Below are positions 1 through 9,593 of a DNA stretch of 64,000 nucleotides, in pieces. The DNA is from a bacterium (GTDB taxonomy: Bacteria; Planctomycetota; Planctomycetia; Planctomycetales; Planctomycetaceae). The stretch lies in assembly GCA_016125225.1 (NCBI GenBank), contig WGME01000004.1, positions 124,001 to 188,000 on the forward strand, read 5' to 3'. How positions within the stretch are numbered: position 1 is the stretch's first letter; each line of letters begins with the position of its first letter. A program made the position numbers and the translations under genes. The notes beneath the pieces are model-generated. The model was not told where the DNA came from. It worked only from the letters and a program-made list of their open reading frames with translations, and searched no databases.

Positions 1-1891
1 GCTCACGACCTGCGAGAGGGTTGTACGAGTCGCGGCCGAGAACCCAATAGAAGGCGTTCGAAACATTGATGCGGCCCATGTGCCCATCACCGGCAAAACC
101 CAGGTAATAGGCTTCCACACGGTGTTCACGGAACGAGCCGGTCGGATCGGGGCGGGCCAGGAAGTCGTTGTGATCGAACTCGAAACTCGGTCCGTCATTG
201 TTGAAGTGGAAACTGGCTTCCGCGGTGTAGCCGGGGAAGATGAAGTCCTGCCGGTAATAGTTCGCGACAACCACCGTCTGCTCGCGATCATGCGGCGAAT
301 TGAGCTGGCTGTTGGTTTCCTTTTCCAGCATGTCGAACGCCGCGAGGTTGAACTGATCGCGGTTCGCGTTACGTGTTCCGAAGAACCGGAGTCCACGGTT
401 GACATCGTTGAAGATAAAGCCGCGGAAGTCGCTGCTGAAGAATTGCGAACCGGTTCGCACGGAGAGGAAATCATAGTCCGGGCCAATGTCCAGCAGCTTG
501 CGTTCAACAAACCATTCCTGCAAGGCAAAGTCCTGACGGGCACGCGTGGTTCCGGCACGTACATCGGGACTGACAATCCCGAGTTCATTCACGTCTAGAT
601 AATTGAGATTGAAGACGGGAGTAATCTTCACACGCCAATCGACGGGCTTAAAAGCCGCGTTGCCATGAAACAGGTCCAGTGACAACGAGAAGTTCTGGTT
701 ATAGAAGTACTGTTGCGAGTTGCCGAAGAACTCCGCTTGATAGGGATCGACGGTACTCTCGAACGGCGTGGTGCCGGTTGGTACGCCGCGAAATTCATTC
801 AGCATTACCGTTTGAGCGGTGATGTTCAAAAACGTGTGCTGACCAATGACGGGGTAGTCCCCTTTCAGCACGTTCTGGTTGTAGGGGTCCCACCAGTGGC
901 CTTCGACATACTGGTAGTCGTCAACCGGCGGGTGGCCTTTGTCATAGCGATCCCAGTAGGGCAAGCCGACTCGCCAGCGGTCTTCGATGGGTACGAAGTG
1001 GCCGTTCGTTTGTCCTTCCGAAGGCAAAACACTCGATGCTCCGGAATACCCCGTCGGCGCTTCCCGCAGGTGATACACCATCGTTTCGAAGTCGGGAATC
1101 AGCTCGGTCTCGGTCTCAGGAGCAAAGGGTTGCTCAAGCGGCCGGTATAGCACTTCGGGTTCTTCTCCGACGACCAAGGCCACGCCCGGTGCTTCGTCGT
1201 CCATGTCATCCCAATTCGTTTCAACATCGTCGAATTCGAGAGTGACAACCCCACGATCTTCCCAAGCTTCGGACTCGATTTGATTCTCTGTCAGCGAATC
1301 GAGGTCGTCCCACCACATCTTGGTCATTGGATTCGAGGCAGCGGGATCGACCTTTGGGAGGGCGGTCGAAGGAGTCACCGCGACAGCGACGGGAGTGTCG
1401 AGCGGCAAGTTGCTTGCTTCATCTCCCGAGCGAATCGATTTCTCGGGTCCCCAGTCGATCAGCAGCAATTCCGCACGACCTTGCACCAGCGGATCAGCAT
1501 CGTGTTCCACCAACTCTACTACCCGGCGATAAATTTCCAGATCAGGCGGCGACGTTTGTTGTTCCAACTCTTCCAGAGCTTTGCGGCGCAGGCGTGGCTC
1601 AGGAGAGTTCAGACCGCTCAGGATGCGGCCGCGTACCACATCACGGACCAGCTGCGACTCTGGTTGTCCGGCGTTCTTGGGCGTGGAAGACAGCGTGCTC
1701 GATTCGGTGGCCGGTGTGGTGAGGTCTTGTGCGGCAACTTCTGCCGCTAGCCAGTCATCATCGGCAGACAACGCGCTGCCAGCTGGTCCTACCGAGGCAA
1801 TGAGAGTCAGCAGGGCGAACTTGAGAAAGCCCGCCTGGACTTTCAGCGCGACAAATGCACGTCGGCGGTGAGGCGTCGACGAGACCGGCAC
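1..1891 (-). CDS. Exported outer-membrane beta-barrel-like protein, C-terminus off the left edge
   Basis: The minus strand is open without a stop from a GTG at 1891-1889 to the window edge (630 codons). The GTG has a strong ribosome site about 9 bases upstream (GAGGGGGGA). The N-terminus has basic residues followed by a hydrophobic stretch (FALLTLIASVGPAGSALSA), a plausible signal peptide. Residues of about 30-130 are polar and helical (LRRKALEELEQQ). The rest is rich in Tyr, Phe, Asn, Asp and Gly with alternating hydrophobic residues (VKITPVFNLNYLDV, FFSSDFRGFIFNDV, YYRQDFIFPGYTAEASF), which is how outer-membrane barrel strands look. I do not recognise a named family; a porin-like role is inference. 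Plus-strand ORFs across this stretch are its antisense shadows. Confidence 0.75.
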   Translation of the reverse strand, partial: MPVSSTPHRRRAFVALKVQAGFLKFALLTLIASVGPAGSALSADDDWLAAEVAAQDLTTPATESSTLSSTPKNAGQPESQLVRDVVRGRILSGLNSPEPRLRRKALEELEQQTSPPDLEIYRRVVELVEHDADPLVQGRAELLLIDWGPEKSIRSGDEASNLPLDTPVAVAVTPSTALPKVDPAASNPMTKMWWDDLDSLTENQIESEAWEDRGVVTLEFDDVETNWDDMDDEAPGVALVVGEEPEVLYRPLEQPFAPETETELIPDFETMVYHLREAPTGYSGASSVLPSEGQTNGHFVPIEDRWRVGLPYWDRYDKGHPPVDDYQYVEGHWWDPYNQNVLKGDYPVIGQHTFLNITAQTVMLNEFRGVPTGTTPFESTVDPYQAEFFGNSQQYFYNQNFSLSLDLFHGNAAFKPVDWRVKITPVFNLNYLDVNELGIVSPDVRAGTTRARQDFALQEWFVERKLLDIGPDYDFLSVRTGSQFFSSDFRGFIFNDVNRGLRFFGTRNANRDQFNLAAFDMLEKETNSQLNSPHDREQTVVVANYYRQDFIFPGYTAEASFHFNNDGPSFEFDHNDFLARPDPTGSFREHRVEAYYLGFAGDGHMGRINVSNAFYWVLGRDSYNPLAGRE

Positions 1892-2259
1892 GATGAAAAA
1901 TCCCCCCTCAAGCGACCGCTGGTGTCCGTCCGGCCTCCCATGCAGGTTTGATGTCCCTGCGATACCCGGTGGGTTGGCTCGGCGCACAAGCGCACTCTAC
2001 GAACATGAATTCGGCGACATCTCTGGGAAAGTTTGCCGATTTTCCGGTTTGTAGGGATTTTTCTGTCTATAACGAAATTTTGGCGATTTCGGATTGTAGC
2101 GTGGTCGATACCCACCGATACGGAGCGTGCCGACGGGGGGGATTCTGTCGTTTCGCAAGCGCTGGCGTTGTCCGCGAATCACGCCAGTCAGGTCTGACAC
2201 TGTTAATCTGAGTGACCTGCCCTCCCGCCCGGTATTGTGACCGCAGCGTGAGGGATGCC
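1892..2259. other. Divergent intergenic region
   Basis: This stretch separates two divergent exported-protein genes. It contains an AT-rich segment around 2040-2095, where promoters for either gene could lie, and the ribosome sites of both. No RNA gene, repeat or convincing ORF was seen; the short minus-strand ORFs that cross it extend into the neighbouring genes in the wrong frame. Confidence 0.4.
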
Positions 2260-5200
2260 ATGTGGTCTGATTGGCTAATGTCTCTTCGAGGTGCGCCGCG
2301 TCCATCGCATGGCACACACCGGTTGCGTCCGTCGATCCGGACCGCCGCTGTGCAACTCCTGGAAACCCGATTGTATCTGGGAGCTTTACCCGGTACAGAT
2401 GCCGTAGCTTGGGGCGAGACTGATACGACGCCCCCACCAGAACCCGCGATCGTCGAGTTGGTTTCATATGAATCCTCGGTGACCGAAGCGGAGACGAGCC
2501 AATCTCTGGGAACCGCTGAGTCTCCCTCGTTGGAAGCGACGGATTCTGCCAGCGATGCGACGAACGCTCTCAGTGGCACAACTCAGAGTGCTCCAGAAGA
2601 ACCCACCAGTGATGAGATAGTGACCACGCTGTTGGCAACGGAACTGCCCGCGGCGATCGACGAAGGGACCACTCAAGCCGCGGGCGACAGTTCGAATGTC
2701 GAGTCACGCGCTTCTGCCCCGGTAACAACCGCGACAAGCAGCGAGGATTCAGGCGACGATCCCGTTCTGGAAGTCGTTGATCCCGAGGCCGGTGGTGCAC
2801 AAGCGGGTTCAATCCCTATCCTGCTCTCGGATGGTACCGACTCCAGTTCGTCGGCAGCCCCTTCGAATGCCGTCGTCAGCCATGGGGACAGTGCGGCTAT
2901 TGCTGAATTGCTGACCTCCGCAAACAGCGAAGATCCGTTGGTGATCAAATACGACTTCCGCGATCAGGGGGAGTTCGCCAATTCGTTGACCGCGGAACAG
3001 ATGGCCGTGGTCGAGCAGGCGATGCAGGATTGGGAATTGGCACTGCATGGTGCGGTTCGATTCGAGCGTGATACGGCAGCCCCCGATGATGCCATCCTGA
3101 ATGTGGGGATGGGAGATCTTGCGCTGTTCAATGGCCGCAGTGCCGAACGTGGCTCGCTGGGTCTGGGTGGCGGCACGCTCTCCTTCGCAGAAGACGGTAC
3201 ACCGCAGTTGCAGGGAGTGGTCTGGCTCGATCAGGCGGAAAACTGGGACAATGAAATCGGCAATGGCGATGTTGCTGGTACCTTCGATCTCTACACCGTG
3301 GCGTCGCATGAGCTAGGGCATGTGCTAGGGCTGGAAGATGCCCTACCGAACGACGATACGATTTTGAATGGCGGTTATCAGGGCGAGCGGACCATCGTCG
3401 ATCTTTACAATACCGTGGCCACCTCGGGGTTACTGGATTACTCGCCCTGGAATGAGGGAGAGACCTTCGAGGTTGATGCTTCGCCGATGATTGCCGATCC
3501 CAACCAGATCACGATGGCAGAGGTTCAGGAGCGGTTGGAGTTTGCCTCGACTGTTACACCCAGCAACGATGCCATTATTGCGATTGTCGACCGGAATGGT
3601 CGTATTCTCGGGGTACGTGTCGAACAAGATGTGCTCGATACGATCACTGACACGGCGACACTGGTCTTTGCCATCGATGGGGCCGTTGCCAAGGCCCGCA
3701 CCGCCGCGTTCTTTGCCAATGGCGATCCGACCAATGTCGATGACTATTCTCCCAACGGAAACGCCACGCCATTGACATCACGGCTGGTGCGCTTCATCTC
3801 GCAATCGACCGTGACCGAGCGCGAAGTGAATTCTAACCCTAACATTCAGGACCCCGATTCGACCGAGAGGGGCCCCGGGTTTGTGGCACCAATTGGTGTG
3901 GGGGGGCATTTCCCACCGGAAATTCAACACACACCGCCGGTCGATCTTTTCGGCATCGAACACACAAATCGCGACAGTATCATCAATCCAGGACTGGATG
4001 GTATCCGAGGCACGGCGGATGACTTCGAACTTCGCAGCCGGTTCAACATCGATCCCACATATGTGGACGCGGGTCAGGAACTTTACGCACCAGAATCGTA
4101 TGGCTTTGTTTCGGGGCTGGACCCGGATGCTCAATCGCGGGGCATCGCTACTTTGCCCGGTGGCATTCCCTTGTTCCGTGATACCAACATGGATGGATAT
4201 GGCGACACGCTCGTAGGAGGTGTCGGCGTCTTCTTCCCCGGGACTGATGGTTACGCATCCTTTGAACAGAACTTCATCGCAGGGATCGGGCAAACCGAGT
4301 ATGAGCGGACAAATGCACCCAAAGTCCTGGAAGCAGAACTCATTGCCCTGCTCACAGCAGGTGGTAGCGTGGGTGCCTTTCAAGATGGTGCCGATCAAGT
4401 GACACCGAGTTTGACTGATGCCTTTGACGTCCCATTTGGTCGACTCAATCTCGTGGGGATCGAACTGGAAGTCATTGGCCCCACGCCGGGCATTCAAGGT
4501 GTCATCGATCTACTGAATTTCGGGTTGCAGCTCACTGGCGGTCAGGCGTTTGGCACGTTCGCCTCGAGTGGGATCGACATGCCGCTCGATGCCGGTCTGG
4601 ACGGGATGTTCTTTACTCCCGATGACACTTTGTACGATGATGGTTATGTCGTGCCTGATGGCTGGCTCGTGAATCCGCACGATTCAACGGTCGACAATCT
4701 CACCGCTGCCGATGTGGAGCAACTCGTCAATCAGGCGATTGCCGCGGCCGAGTTGACACGATCGGCCATTCGTCTAACCGGCGATCCCAGCGATCCCAGA
4801 CCGGGAGCCCGCGCCCGCATGGTGATTGCCGTGGCGGATACCAGCGGCGAGATCCTGGGTTTGTACCGCATGCAGGATTCGACCGTTTTTTCCATCGATG
4901 TCGCGGTGGCGAAGTCTCGTAATACAGGCTACTACGCTGATGCGACGGCATTGCAACCGGAAGATCAGGTCGACGGAATCGATGCCGGGACAGCTTTTAC
5001 CAACCGCACGTTCCGGTTCCTGTCGGAAGCCCGCTATCCGTCAGGCGTCGACGGCTCGGAACCGTCACCGTTCTCCATTCTGAATGCACCCGGGATCGAT
5101 CCTGCCACGGGGGAAAATATCGGAGCACCGCTGCCTGCCTCGGTCTATGACGGCACCGTGGTGGGTTACGACGCCTTCAACCCCATGACCAATTTCCATG

Positions 5201-5490
5201 ACCTGGGAGATGCCAGTGTCGTAGCGGCGGGGGGCGTGTCGCAGCCGACGGCGAACCAGAATGGCGTGATCTTCTTCCCCGGTAGCACACCGATCTACCA
5301 GAACGACGGAACAGAACTAGTAGGCGGCTTTGGAATCAGCGGCGACGGTGTCGATCAGGACGATGTCGTCACGGCGCTCGGTTCCGACGGATACCTGCCC
5401 GATGGGCAAACCGTCATCCGGGCAGATCAAACCTTTGTGCGAGATGTGCGGTTGCCGTACAGCAAATTCCTGCGGAATCCGTTTGGCTGA
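2260..5490 (+). CDS. Exported matrixin-like metalloprotease with two GlcG/HbpS-like domains
   Basis: A protein of 1076 residues from ATG 2260, which has AGGGA six bases upstream; a GTG at 2212 would add 16 residues. Near residue 32 the motif VQLLETRLYLGA resembles the N-terminal LExRxLLS-type segment of large exported planctomycete proteins. Residues of about 45-230 are acidic, Ser/Thr-rich and probably disordered. The metzincin zinc motif HELGHVLGLED places ligands at H350, H354 and D360 and the catalytic E351, as in matrixin/snapalysin-type proteases. Two GlcG/HbpS-like (heme-degrading family, PF03928) segments follow, near 417-530 (AIIAIVDRNGRILGVRV, AIDGAVAKARTAAFF) and 812-945 (MVIAVADTSGEILGLYRM, SIDVAVAKSRNTGYY). 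Secreted or surface location is inferred. Substrate unknown. The stop overlaps the next start. Confidence 0.8.
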   Translation: MWSDWLMSLRGAPRPSHGTHRLRPSIRTAAVQLLETRLYLGALPGTDAVAWGETDTTPPPEPAIVELVSYESSVTEAETSQSLGTAESPSLEATDSASDATNALSGTTQSAPEEPTSDEIVTTLLATELPAAIDEGTTQAAGDSSNVESRASAPVTTATSSEDSGDDPVLEVVDPEAGGAQAGSIPILLSDGTDSSSSAAPSNAVVSHGDSAAIAELLTSANSEDPLVIKYDFRDQGEFANSLTAEQMAVVEQAMQDWELALHGAVRFERDTAAPDDAILNVGMGDLALFNGRSAERGSLGLGGGTLSFAEDGTPQLQGVVWLDQAENWDNEIGNGDVAGTFDLYTVASHELGHVLGLEDALPNDDTILNGGYQGERTIVDLYNTVATSGLLDYSPWNEGETFEVDASPMIADPNQITMAEVQERLEFASTVTPSNDAIIAIVDRNGRILGVRVEQDVLDTITDTATLVFAIDGAVAKARTAAFFANGDPTNVDDYSPNGNATPLTSRLVRFISQSTVTEREVNSNPNIQDPDSTERGPGFVAPIGVGGHFPPEIQHTPPVDLFGIEHTNRDSIINPGLDGIRGTADDFELRSRFNIDPTYVDAGQELYAPESYGFVSGLDPDAQSRGIATLPGGIPLFRDTNMDGYGDTLVGGVGVFFPGTDGYASFEQNFIAGIGQTEYERTNAPKVLEAELIALLTAGGSVGAFQDGADQVTPSLTDAFDVPFGRLNLVGIELEVIGPTPGIQGVIDLLNFGLQLTGGQAFGTFASSGIDMPLDAGLDGMFFTPDDTLYDDGYVVPDGWLVNPHDSTVDNLTAADVEQLVNQAIAAAELTRSAIRLTGDPSDPRPGARARMVIAVADTSGEILGLYRMQDSTVFSIDVAVAKSRNTGYYADATALQPEDQVDGIDAGTAFTNRTFRFLSEARYPSGVDGSEPSPFSILNAPGIDPATGENIGAPLPASVYDGTVVGYDAFNPMTNFHDLGDASVVAAGGVSQPTANQNGVIFFPGSTPIYQNDGTELVGGFGISGDGVDQDDVVTALGSDGYLPDGQTVIRADQTFVRDVRLPYSKFLRNPFG

Positions 5491-5900
5491 TGGGAACACG
5501 CCACATGCACCGAACTTTGCGGTACCTCGGACTGGCCATGATCGTCATCGGAGTCACAGGGTCATATGCCCTGTCCGCCGACTGGATGCCCCATTTCTGG
5601 CGGCGTCCGTGCCCTCCTACACATTCCGAACGGTTAGAGCGGGCGGGCAACCCCTTCTGTCTTTCTAAGTGGGCACGCTGTTCTGAAGAGAAGTATGACC
5701 GTGGCTACTATGTTGGCGGCGGTGCGGCCAAAGGGGGTGACATCCGCTACTGGCACGAAGGGACCTGGGGCTGGGATTACGATGGTCCTGGCTCGCATGT
5801 GGAACTCGGCTGGTTCCATGGTCGTCGTTATCAGTCGGGAGAAGGGCAGTACGAACCGGATGAAAAGAACCGCCCGTTTGCTCCGGAACGACAACCCTGA
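5490..5900 (+). CDS. Small secreted protein of unknown function
   Basis: Encodes 136 residues. The ATG overlaps the stop of the protease gene (TGATG), which suggests translational coupling; an in-frame ATG at 5505 is an alternative. A signal peptide is visible (LRYLGLAMIVIGVTGSYALSA). The mature part has two Cys close together (RPCPP and NPFCLS, then RCSEEKYDRGYYVGGG) and is rich in Trp, Gly and Tyr (YWHEGTWGWDYDGPG). I do not recognise the family. Coupling to the metalloprotease suggests a shared extracellular role, but this is inference. Confidence 0.65.
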   Translation: MGTRHMHRTLRYLGLAMIVIGVTGSYALSADWMPHFWRRPCPPTHSERLERAGNPFCLSKWARCSEEKYDRGYYVGGGAAKGGDIRYWHEGTWGWDYDGPGSHVELGWFHGRRYQSGEGQYEPDEKNRPFAPERQP

Positions 5901-5913
5901 GACTAGGCGTGCA

Positions 5914-6867
5914 CTAACGGGCGACGGAGTCTGCCGGTCGCTGTGCTTGTGGCAGCACCGGCGGCTGTTCTGGAACACCATCATGATCACCACTCGGCAG
6001 CGGATGAGACGTGTTGCGACTCGCCGCTATCTGTGATCGCGTTCGGTGAATGGTCTCGGCCCCGGTCAGAACGGCGGGTGCACCGGCTTTCCAGGACATC
6101 GTCACGCGCGCACGGCTTTGACCCAGCGTCAGGACATCGCCCGCATCCAGTCTCGCACAGATGATGCGTCGGTCATTCACGCAGAACGGCAGGTCATCGC
6201 TCAACGAAATCGCCAGCAAAGCCCGTGGCGTACGTAGTAGCATGCCCTGGATGGGAGCGGCATCGTGCCAGCTCAGCCGCACCTCACAATCGCGAGCTGA
6301 ACCAATCCAGGTCACGTTGCGGTCAATCTGACTAGTTTCCGTCTGGCCTCCGAGACTCCACTCCAATTCCAGTTGCAGGTCGGCAAGGTGGTCGGGCTGT
6401 TCCGAAGGGTTGCGGAGCGACCCCCGAATGCGGGCGGACCAGCGGCCCCAGTTCCAGGAATCGTCAACAGAGACACGATGGACAGCATCGTGCCAGCGAC
6501 GGGCGGACGTTGTCAGATCGATACGGTAGAGTTCACCGAACAACCAGATCAAAGCCAGCTCTCGCGGTGCCAGTCGCGGCGATTCGATCTGCACATCGCA
6601 GCCGACTCCGTGACCAATGACAAGCCGAGGTTCACAGAGGGGTAGCACAAGCCTCTGACCCGACCAGCGATCATCCAGTTCGAATTGCACACCGGGAGGG
6701 ATAGCCGAGGCCGTCCGCCAATAGTCCCAGTCGGTTTCAGCAACGTAAGTTGTCGCAGGGGGCAGTGTCTCGGATCTTAGCCCGGGATAATCCCATCGTG
6801 AAAGTGCCGCCTGTGCGCGCAGCCACCAGCGACGTCGACGGTTGGCTCGAGAATCTGGCTGCGTCAT
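5914..6867 (-). CDS. Protein with one or two divergent FHA domains
   Basis: Encodes 317 residues from ATG 6867, which has GAGG about 5-6 bases upstream; GTG 6873 is possible. Two stretches have the shape of forkhead-associated domains: around residues 80-125 (RLVIGHGVGCDVQIESPRLA) and around 185-255 (VTWIGSARDCEVRLS, then CARLDAGDVLTLGQSRARV). The usual GRxxxxD and SxxH pattern is only partly kept, so phosphothreonine binding is uncertain. No membrane segment is seen, so the protein is probably cytosolic. The C-terminal tail from about 275 is polar and low in complexity. It converges on the small secreted gene and diverges from the HD-GYP gene. Confidence 0.6.
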   Translation of the reverse strand: MTQPDSRANRRRRWWLRAQAALSRWDYPGLRSETLPPATTYVAETDWDYWRTASAIPPGVQFELDDRWSGQRLVLPLCEPRLVIGHGVGCDVQIESPRLAPRELALIWLFGELYRIDLTTSARRWHDAVHRVSVDDSWNWGRWSARIRGSLRNPSEQPDHLADLQLELEWSLGGQTETSQIDRNVTWIGSARDCEVRLSWHDAAPIQGMLLRTPRALLAISLSDDLPFCVNDRRIICARLDAGDVLTLGQSRARVTMSWKAGAPAVLTGAETIHRTRSQIAASRNTSHPLPSGDHDGVPEQPPVLPQAQRPADSVAR

Positions 6868-6961
6868 TCCCACCTCATCTCTGCCGCGACCTGTGGAGCT
6901 TGTGGGCGCAGCAGAATTCCCCTGATCGTCAAGATCGCAACGGCCGCTGTCAACCGCAGAG

Positions 6962-8349
6962 GTGAGTGAGTTCAGTCAACCGGCAGAAATTCCAGGGATC
7001 AAACTCTCGTTCATGCCTGTCTGGCGGATGTTCAGGCGATTTGAGACGCCTGCGACGATTGTAGTGGAAGATTTCCCATGGTATGCGAGGAATTCCTCAT
7101 CAGAACTTGCGAAATCTGATCTAGGTTCACAACGGATTCGGTCTCGATTCTTCTTGTTTCCGAACGGTTTGCTTTCGCTCGCTGTTCAGAGTTTGATCTC
7201 AATGCCCTATTGCAATGGCAAGCGAAACGAAGCGCATATTCTGGGATGGTTAGTCATCTCCCAGATACTGGCCCTCGGTATTGGCTTGTGGTTAGGAGCC
7301 AAAATCGAATCTGCTCTGATCACATCGCAACTCTCTGAACCCTTTGCATCTCAACCCACGTCAACAAACAAGACGTCTCTCCTGCCAGTTCTGAATCACG
7401 TCGATTACGTTCCGACGTTGATCAGTTTTGGGTGGATTGCAGCCATCCAATTGTTTGCTTTGTGGTTGTATCACGGTCGAATCCGTGTGATCCGCAAACA
7501 AGCATCGCGGCAACTGGAGCAGGAACATGCCCGGCTGAACGCCGACGTCGTGCGCTTGCGGGATGCCATTGTCTTTGGCCTGGCAAAACTGGCGGAGTCG
7601 CGAGATACCGATACCGGTCATCACCTGGAACGCATCGCTGCCTATTCCACACGTTTGGCTCGCGTGATACGGACCCGCCCCGAATTGCAGGATTTGATTT
7701 CGGGGCAGTTTGTGCTCGACATCGGTGTCAGTTCGGCTTTGCATGACATTGGCAAAGTCGCCGTCGAAGATGCCATCCTGCTTAAACCGGGGCCACTCAC
7801 TGCCGATGAACGCCGACGCATGCAACAGCATGCTCTGGTCGGAGCCCAGTGTATTGAACAGATTGGGCGACGGTTGGGTGATGCGAATTTCTTGCAACTC
7901 GCTCATGAGATTGCCTTGCATCATCACGAGCGTTGGGATGGACGGGCTATCCACATCGGTTGGCTGGCGAAGAGATTCCCATTTCTGCCCGCATTGTCGC
8001 CCTCGCAGATGTCTATGATGCCTTGTCGGCCCGTCGCGTCTATAAGGCCGCCATCCCGCACGACCGATGCGTAGAGATCATTCGCCAGGAGGCCGGCAAG
8101 CAATTTGATCCACGGATTGTGGAAGCGTTCCTGCTCATCGCCGATGACTTTCAGCATATCCGGGAACGCTATATCGAAGTTCAGATGGATGTTCTGGAAA
8201 AAGCCGAGCCATTGGCCAGCCGCTGCCGCGAGCACGCGGAAGCGATGTTGACGGCTGAATCGGAACGTGTCCTGTTGTCGATTCTCTCGACTGAAGACGA
8301 TTCCGATCAGAATCAGTTCACCTGGACTTCAACAGTTCATGGACAATAA
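6962..8349 (+). pseudogene. Membrane HD-GYP c-di-GMP phosphodiesterase gene with a one-base frameshift
   Basis: Frame one (6962-8074) encodes three membrane segments (about residues 61-81, 95-116, 150-172), a charged coiled linker and the first half of an HD-GYP domain: DTDTGHHLER, the metal-binding SALHDIGK (H261, D262) and HHHERWDG. The reading frame then jumps: TGYPHRLAGEEIPISARIVALADVYDAL, which must follow WDG, lies in the next frame and runs to 8349. One base is missing near 7941-7942. Either the gene is newly broken or the assembly has an error; both halves are well conserved, so the lesion is recent or artificial. The start is uncertain (GTG 6962; ATG 7013 or 7028 also possible). A repaired product would hydrolyse cyclic di-GMP. 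Confidence 0.75.
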
Positions 8350-9340
8350 TTCTTCTCGTTCGGGAATCTCTGCGATGCGGCATCTGCTCTCTTCCAGCCA
8401 GTCGCGATTCATCGAAGTCTCGCTTGTCCTTTCGATATTTGGGATTGGCTGCCTTACGCATTTGATGCCGACCCAGAAGAGCACCGTGCTCTATCTCTTC
8501 TTTCTGGCCGTCATTCTGGGTGGGTTCTTTCTGGGACGTTATCGGGCCGGAGTTCTGGCATTACTCTCCGTGGTGTTGACCACGATTGTGGTCATGTCCG
8601 ACTTTCACAGTTTTCTATTGCCTCCCCATCCATTGACAGTGTTCCTGCAATTGGCCGTCTGGGCAGCCGTTCTGGGGCTCGCAGCCGTGCTGGTCGGAAC
8701 CTTAAGTGATGATCGCGAACTCAAACGAGACGAAGCCCGCGAAGCTCAGCATGGCGTGGTCGATGTGCTCCGGGCCTATCTGCAATCGATTAATCCTCGG
8801 CTACAATCCCAAACGCAGCGGGTGATGGAGATCTGTGATCGGCTGGGGAAACAATTGAACCTGGGAGAGATGGAACTTGAGGATATGCGGGTCGCAGCCT
8901 TACTGGTCGATCTGGAACCCGTCGAAATCACCTCGCGTGCGATTCGCCAGGCCGTCGACCAGCTGCAGGAAGATCCATCACCCCGAACGTTTGCCGGAAG
9001 TGAGCTCGTCTGCTCGCTGGGCAACGTACTGACATCAGCGTTTCCCATTGCCCAATGGGTGACACAAGACCATCGCGTGTCGAACCCGGAACGTCGTGCC
9101 CCTGTGACTGCGGAAATCATTCGAGCGGCCAGGGCTTATGATTTGCGGCTACACAGTACCTTTCGCCCAGCCGATTCGACTCCGCTCGATGTCTGGCAGG
9201 AAATGCAGCAGGATGACGGTCTGAATCTTCCCGATCCCGTCTTGCAGGCGTTACATCGGGTGATCACTTCAGGGTCCACATCGCGGATCTCCCTGGGAAC
9301 GATGCCGCGTCGCGCTGCCACAACGGCGCAGCTCAATTGA
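8339..9340 (+). CDS. Membrane protein with a degenerate HD-GYP-like domain
   Basis: Encodes 333 residues from ATG 8339, overlapping the end of the HD-GYP frame by 11 bases. About four membrane segments lie in the first 120 residues (LVLSIFGIGCLTHLM, VLYLFFLAVILGGFFLG, GVLALLSVVLTTIVVM, LAVWAAVLGLAAVLVG), a layout like the DUF4118 sensor region. The rest aligns by eye with an HD-GYP domain but has lost the metal ligands: AALLVDLEPVEI stands where AALLHDIGKxxI is expected, DHRVSNP replaces HHExxDG, and APVTAEIIRAARAYDLRL matches the IPxxARIIxVADAYDAL segment. It is probably a non-catalytic partner or regulator of the upstream protein; this is inference. Confidence 0.7.
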   Translation: MDNNSSRSGISAMRHLLSSSQSRFIEVSLVLSIFGIGCLTHLMPTQKSTVLYLFFLAVILGGFFLGRYRAGVLALLSVVLTTIVVMSDFHSFLLPPHPLTVFLQLAVWAAVLGLAAVLVGTLSDDRELKRDEAREAQHGVVDVLRAYLQSINPRLQSQTQRVMEICDRLGKQLNLGEMELEDMRVAALLVDLEPVEITSRAIRQAVDQLQEDPSPRTFAGSELVCSLGNVLTSAFPIAQWVTQDHRVSNPERRAPVTAEIIRAARAYDLRLHSTFRPADSTPLDVWQEMQQDDGLNLPDPVLQALHRVITSGSTSRISLGTMPRRAATTAQLN

Positions 9341-9593
9341 TCGACCATCGGTCGCTGTTTCCATGTGATCTGCCAGCAGAGTCTCATTCCGCGTGCACCA
9401 TCCCACTGCTTGGCGCGCGTGTTGCTTATCTTCAGGGAGTGTGATGCTTCGGTCTGTCAATTTGACCGTCGGGGCTGGTTTCGCCCCGGTGTGTGGTCGC
9501 TTGGACACTGTCGATCTGGCAGTTTTCCCGGTGTGACGGACATTGAAATCCCGACGAATTCACCGTTTGAGACTGTTTGCAGGGGAGTTGCGC

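Noticed and set aside
80-1750. Several plus-strand ORFs (172, 145, 156 codons)
   Set aside because: They are antisense to the continuous minus-strand exported protein, whose translation has a ribosome site, signal peptide and barrel-like strands; the plus frames have no such features.
3778-4497. Minus-strand ORF of 239 codons inside the metalloprotease gene
   Set aside because: Antisense to a gene with clear domains; composition unlike a real protein and no ribosome site.
7361-7954. Minus-strand ORF of 197 codons
   Set aside because: Lies opposite the HD-GYP domain, whose motifs are unmistakable.
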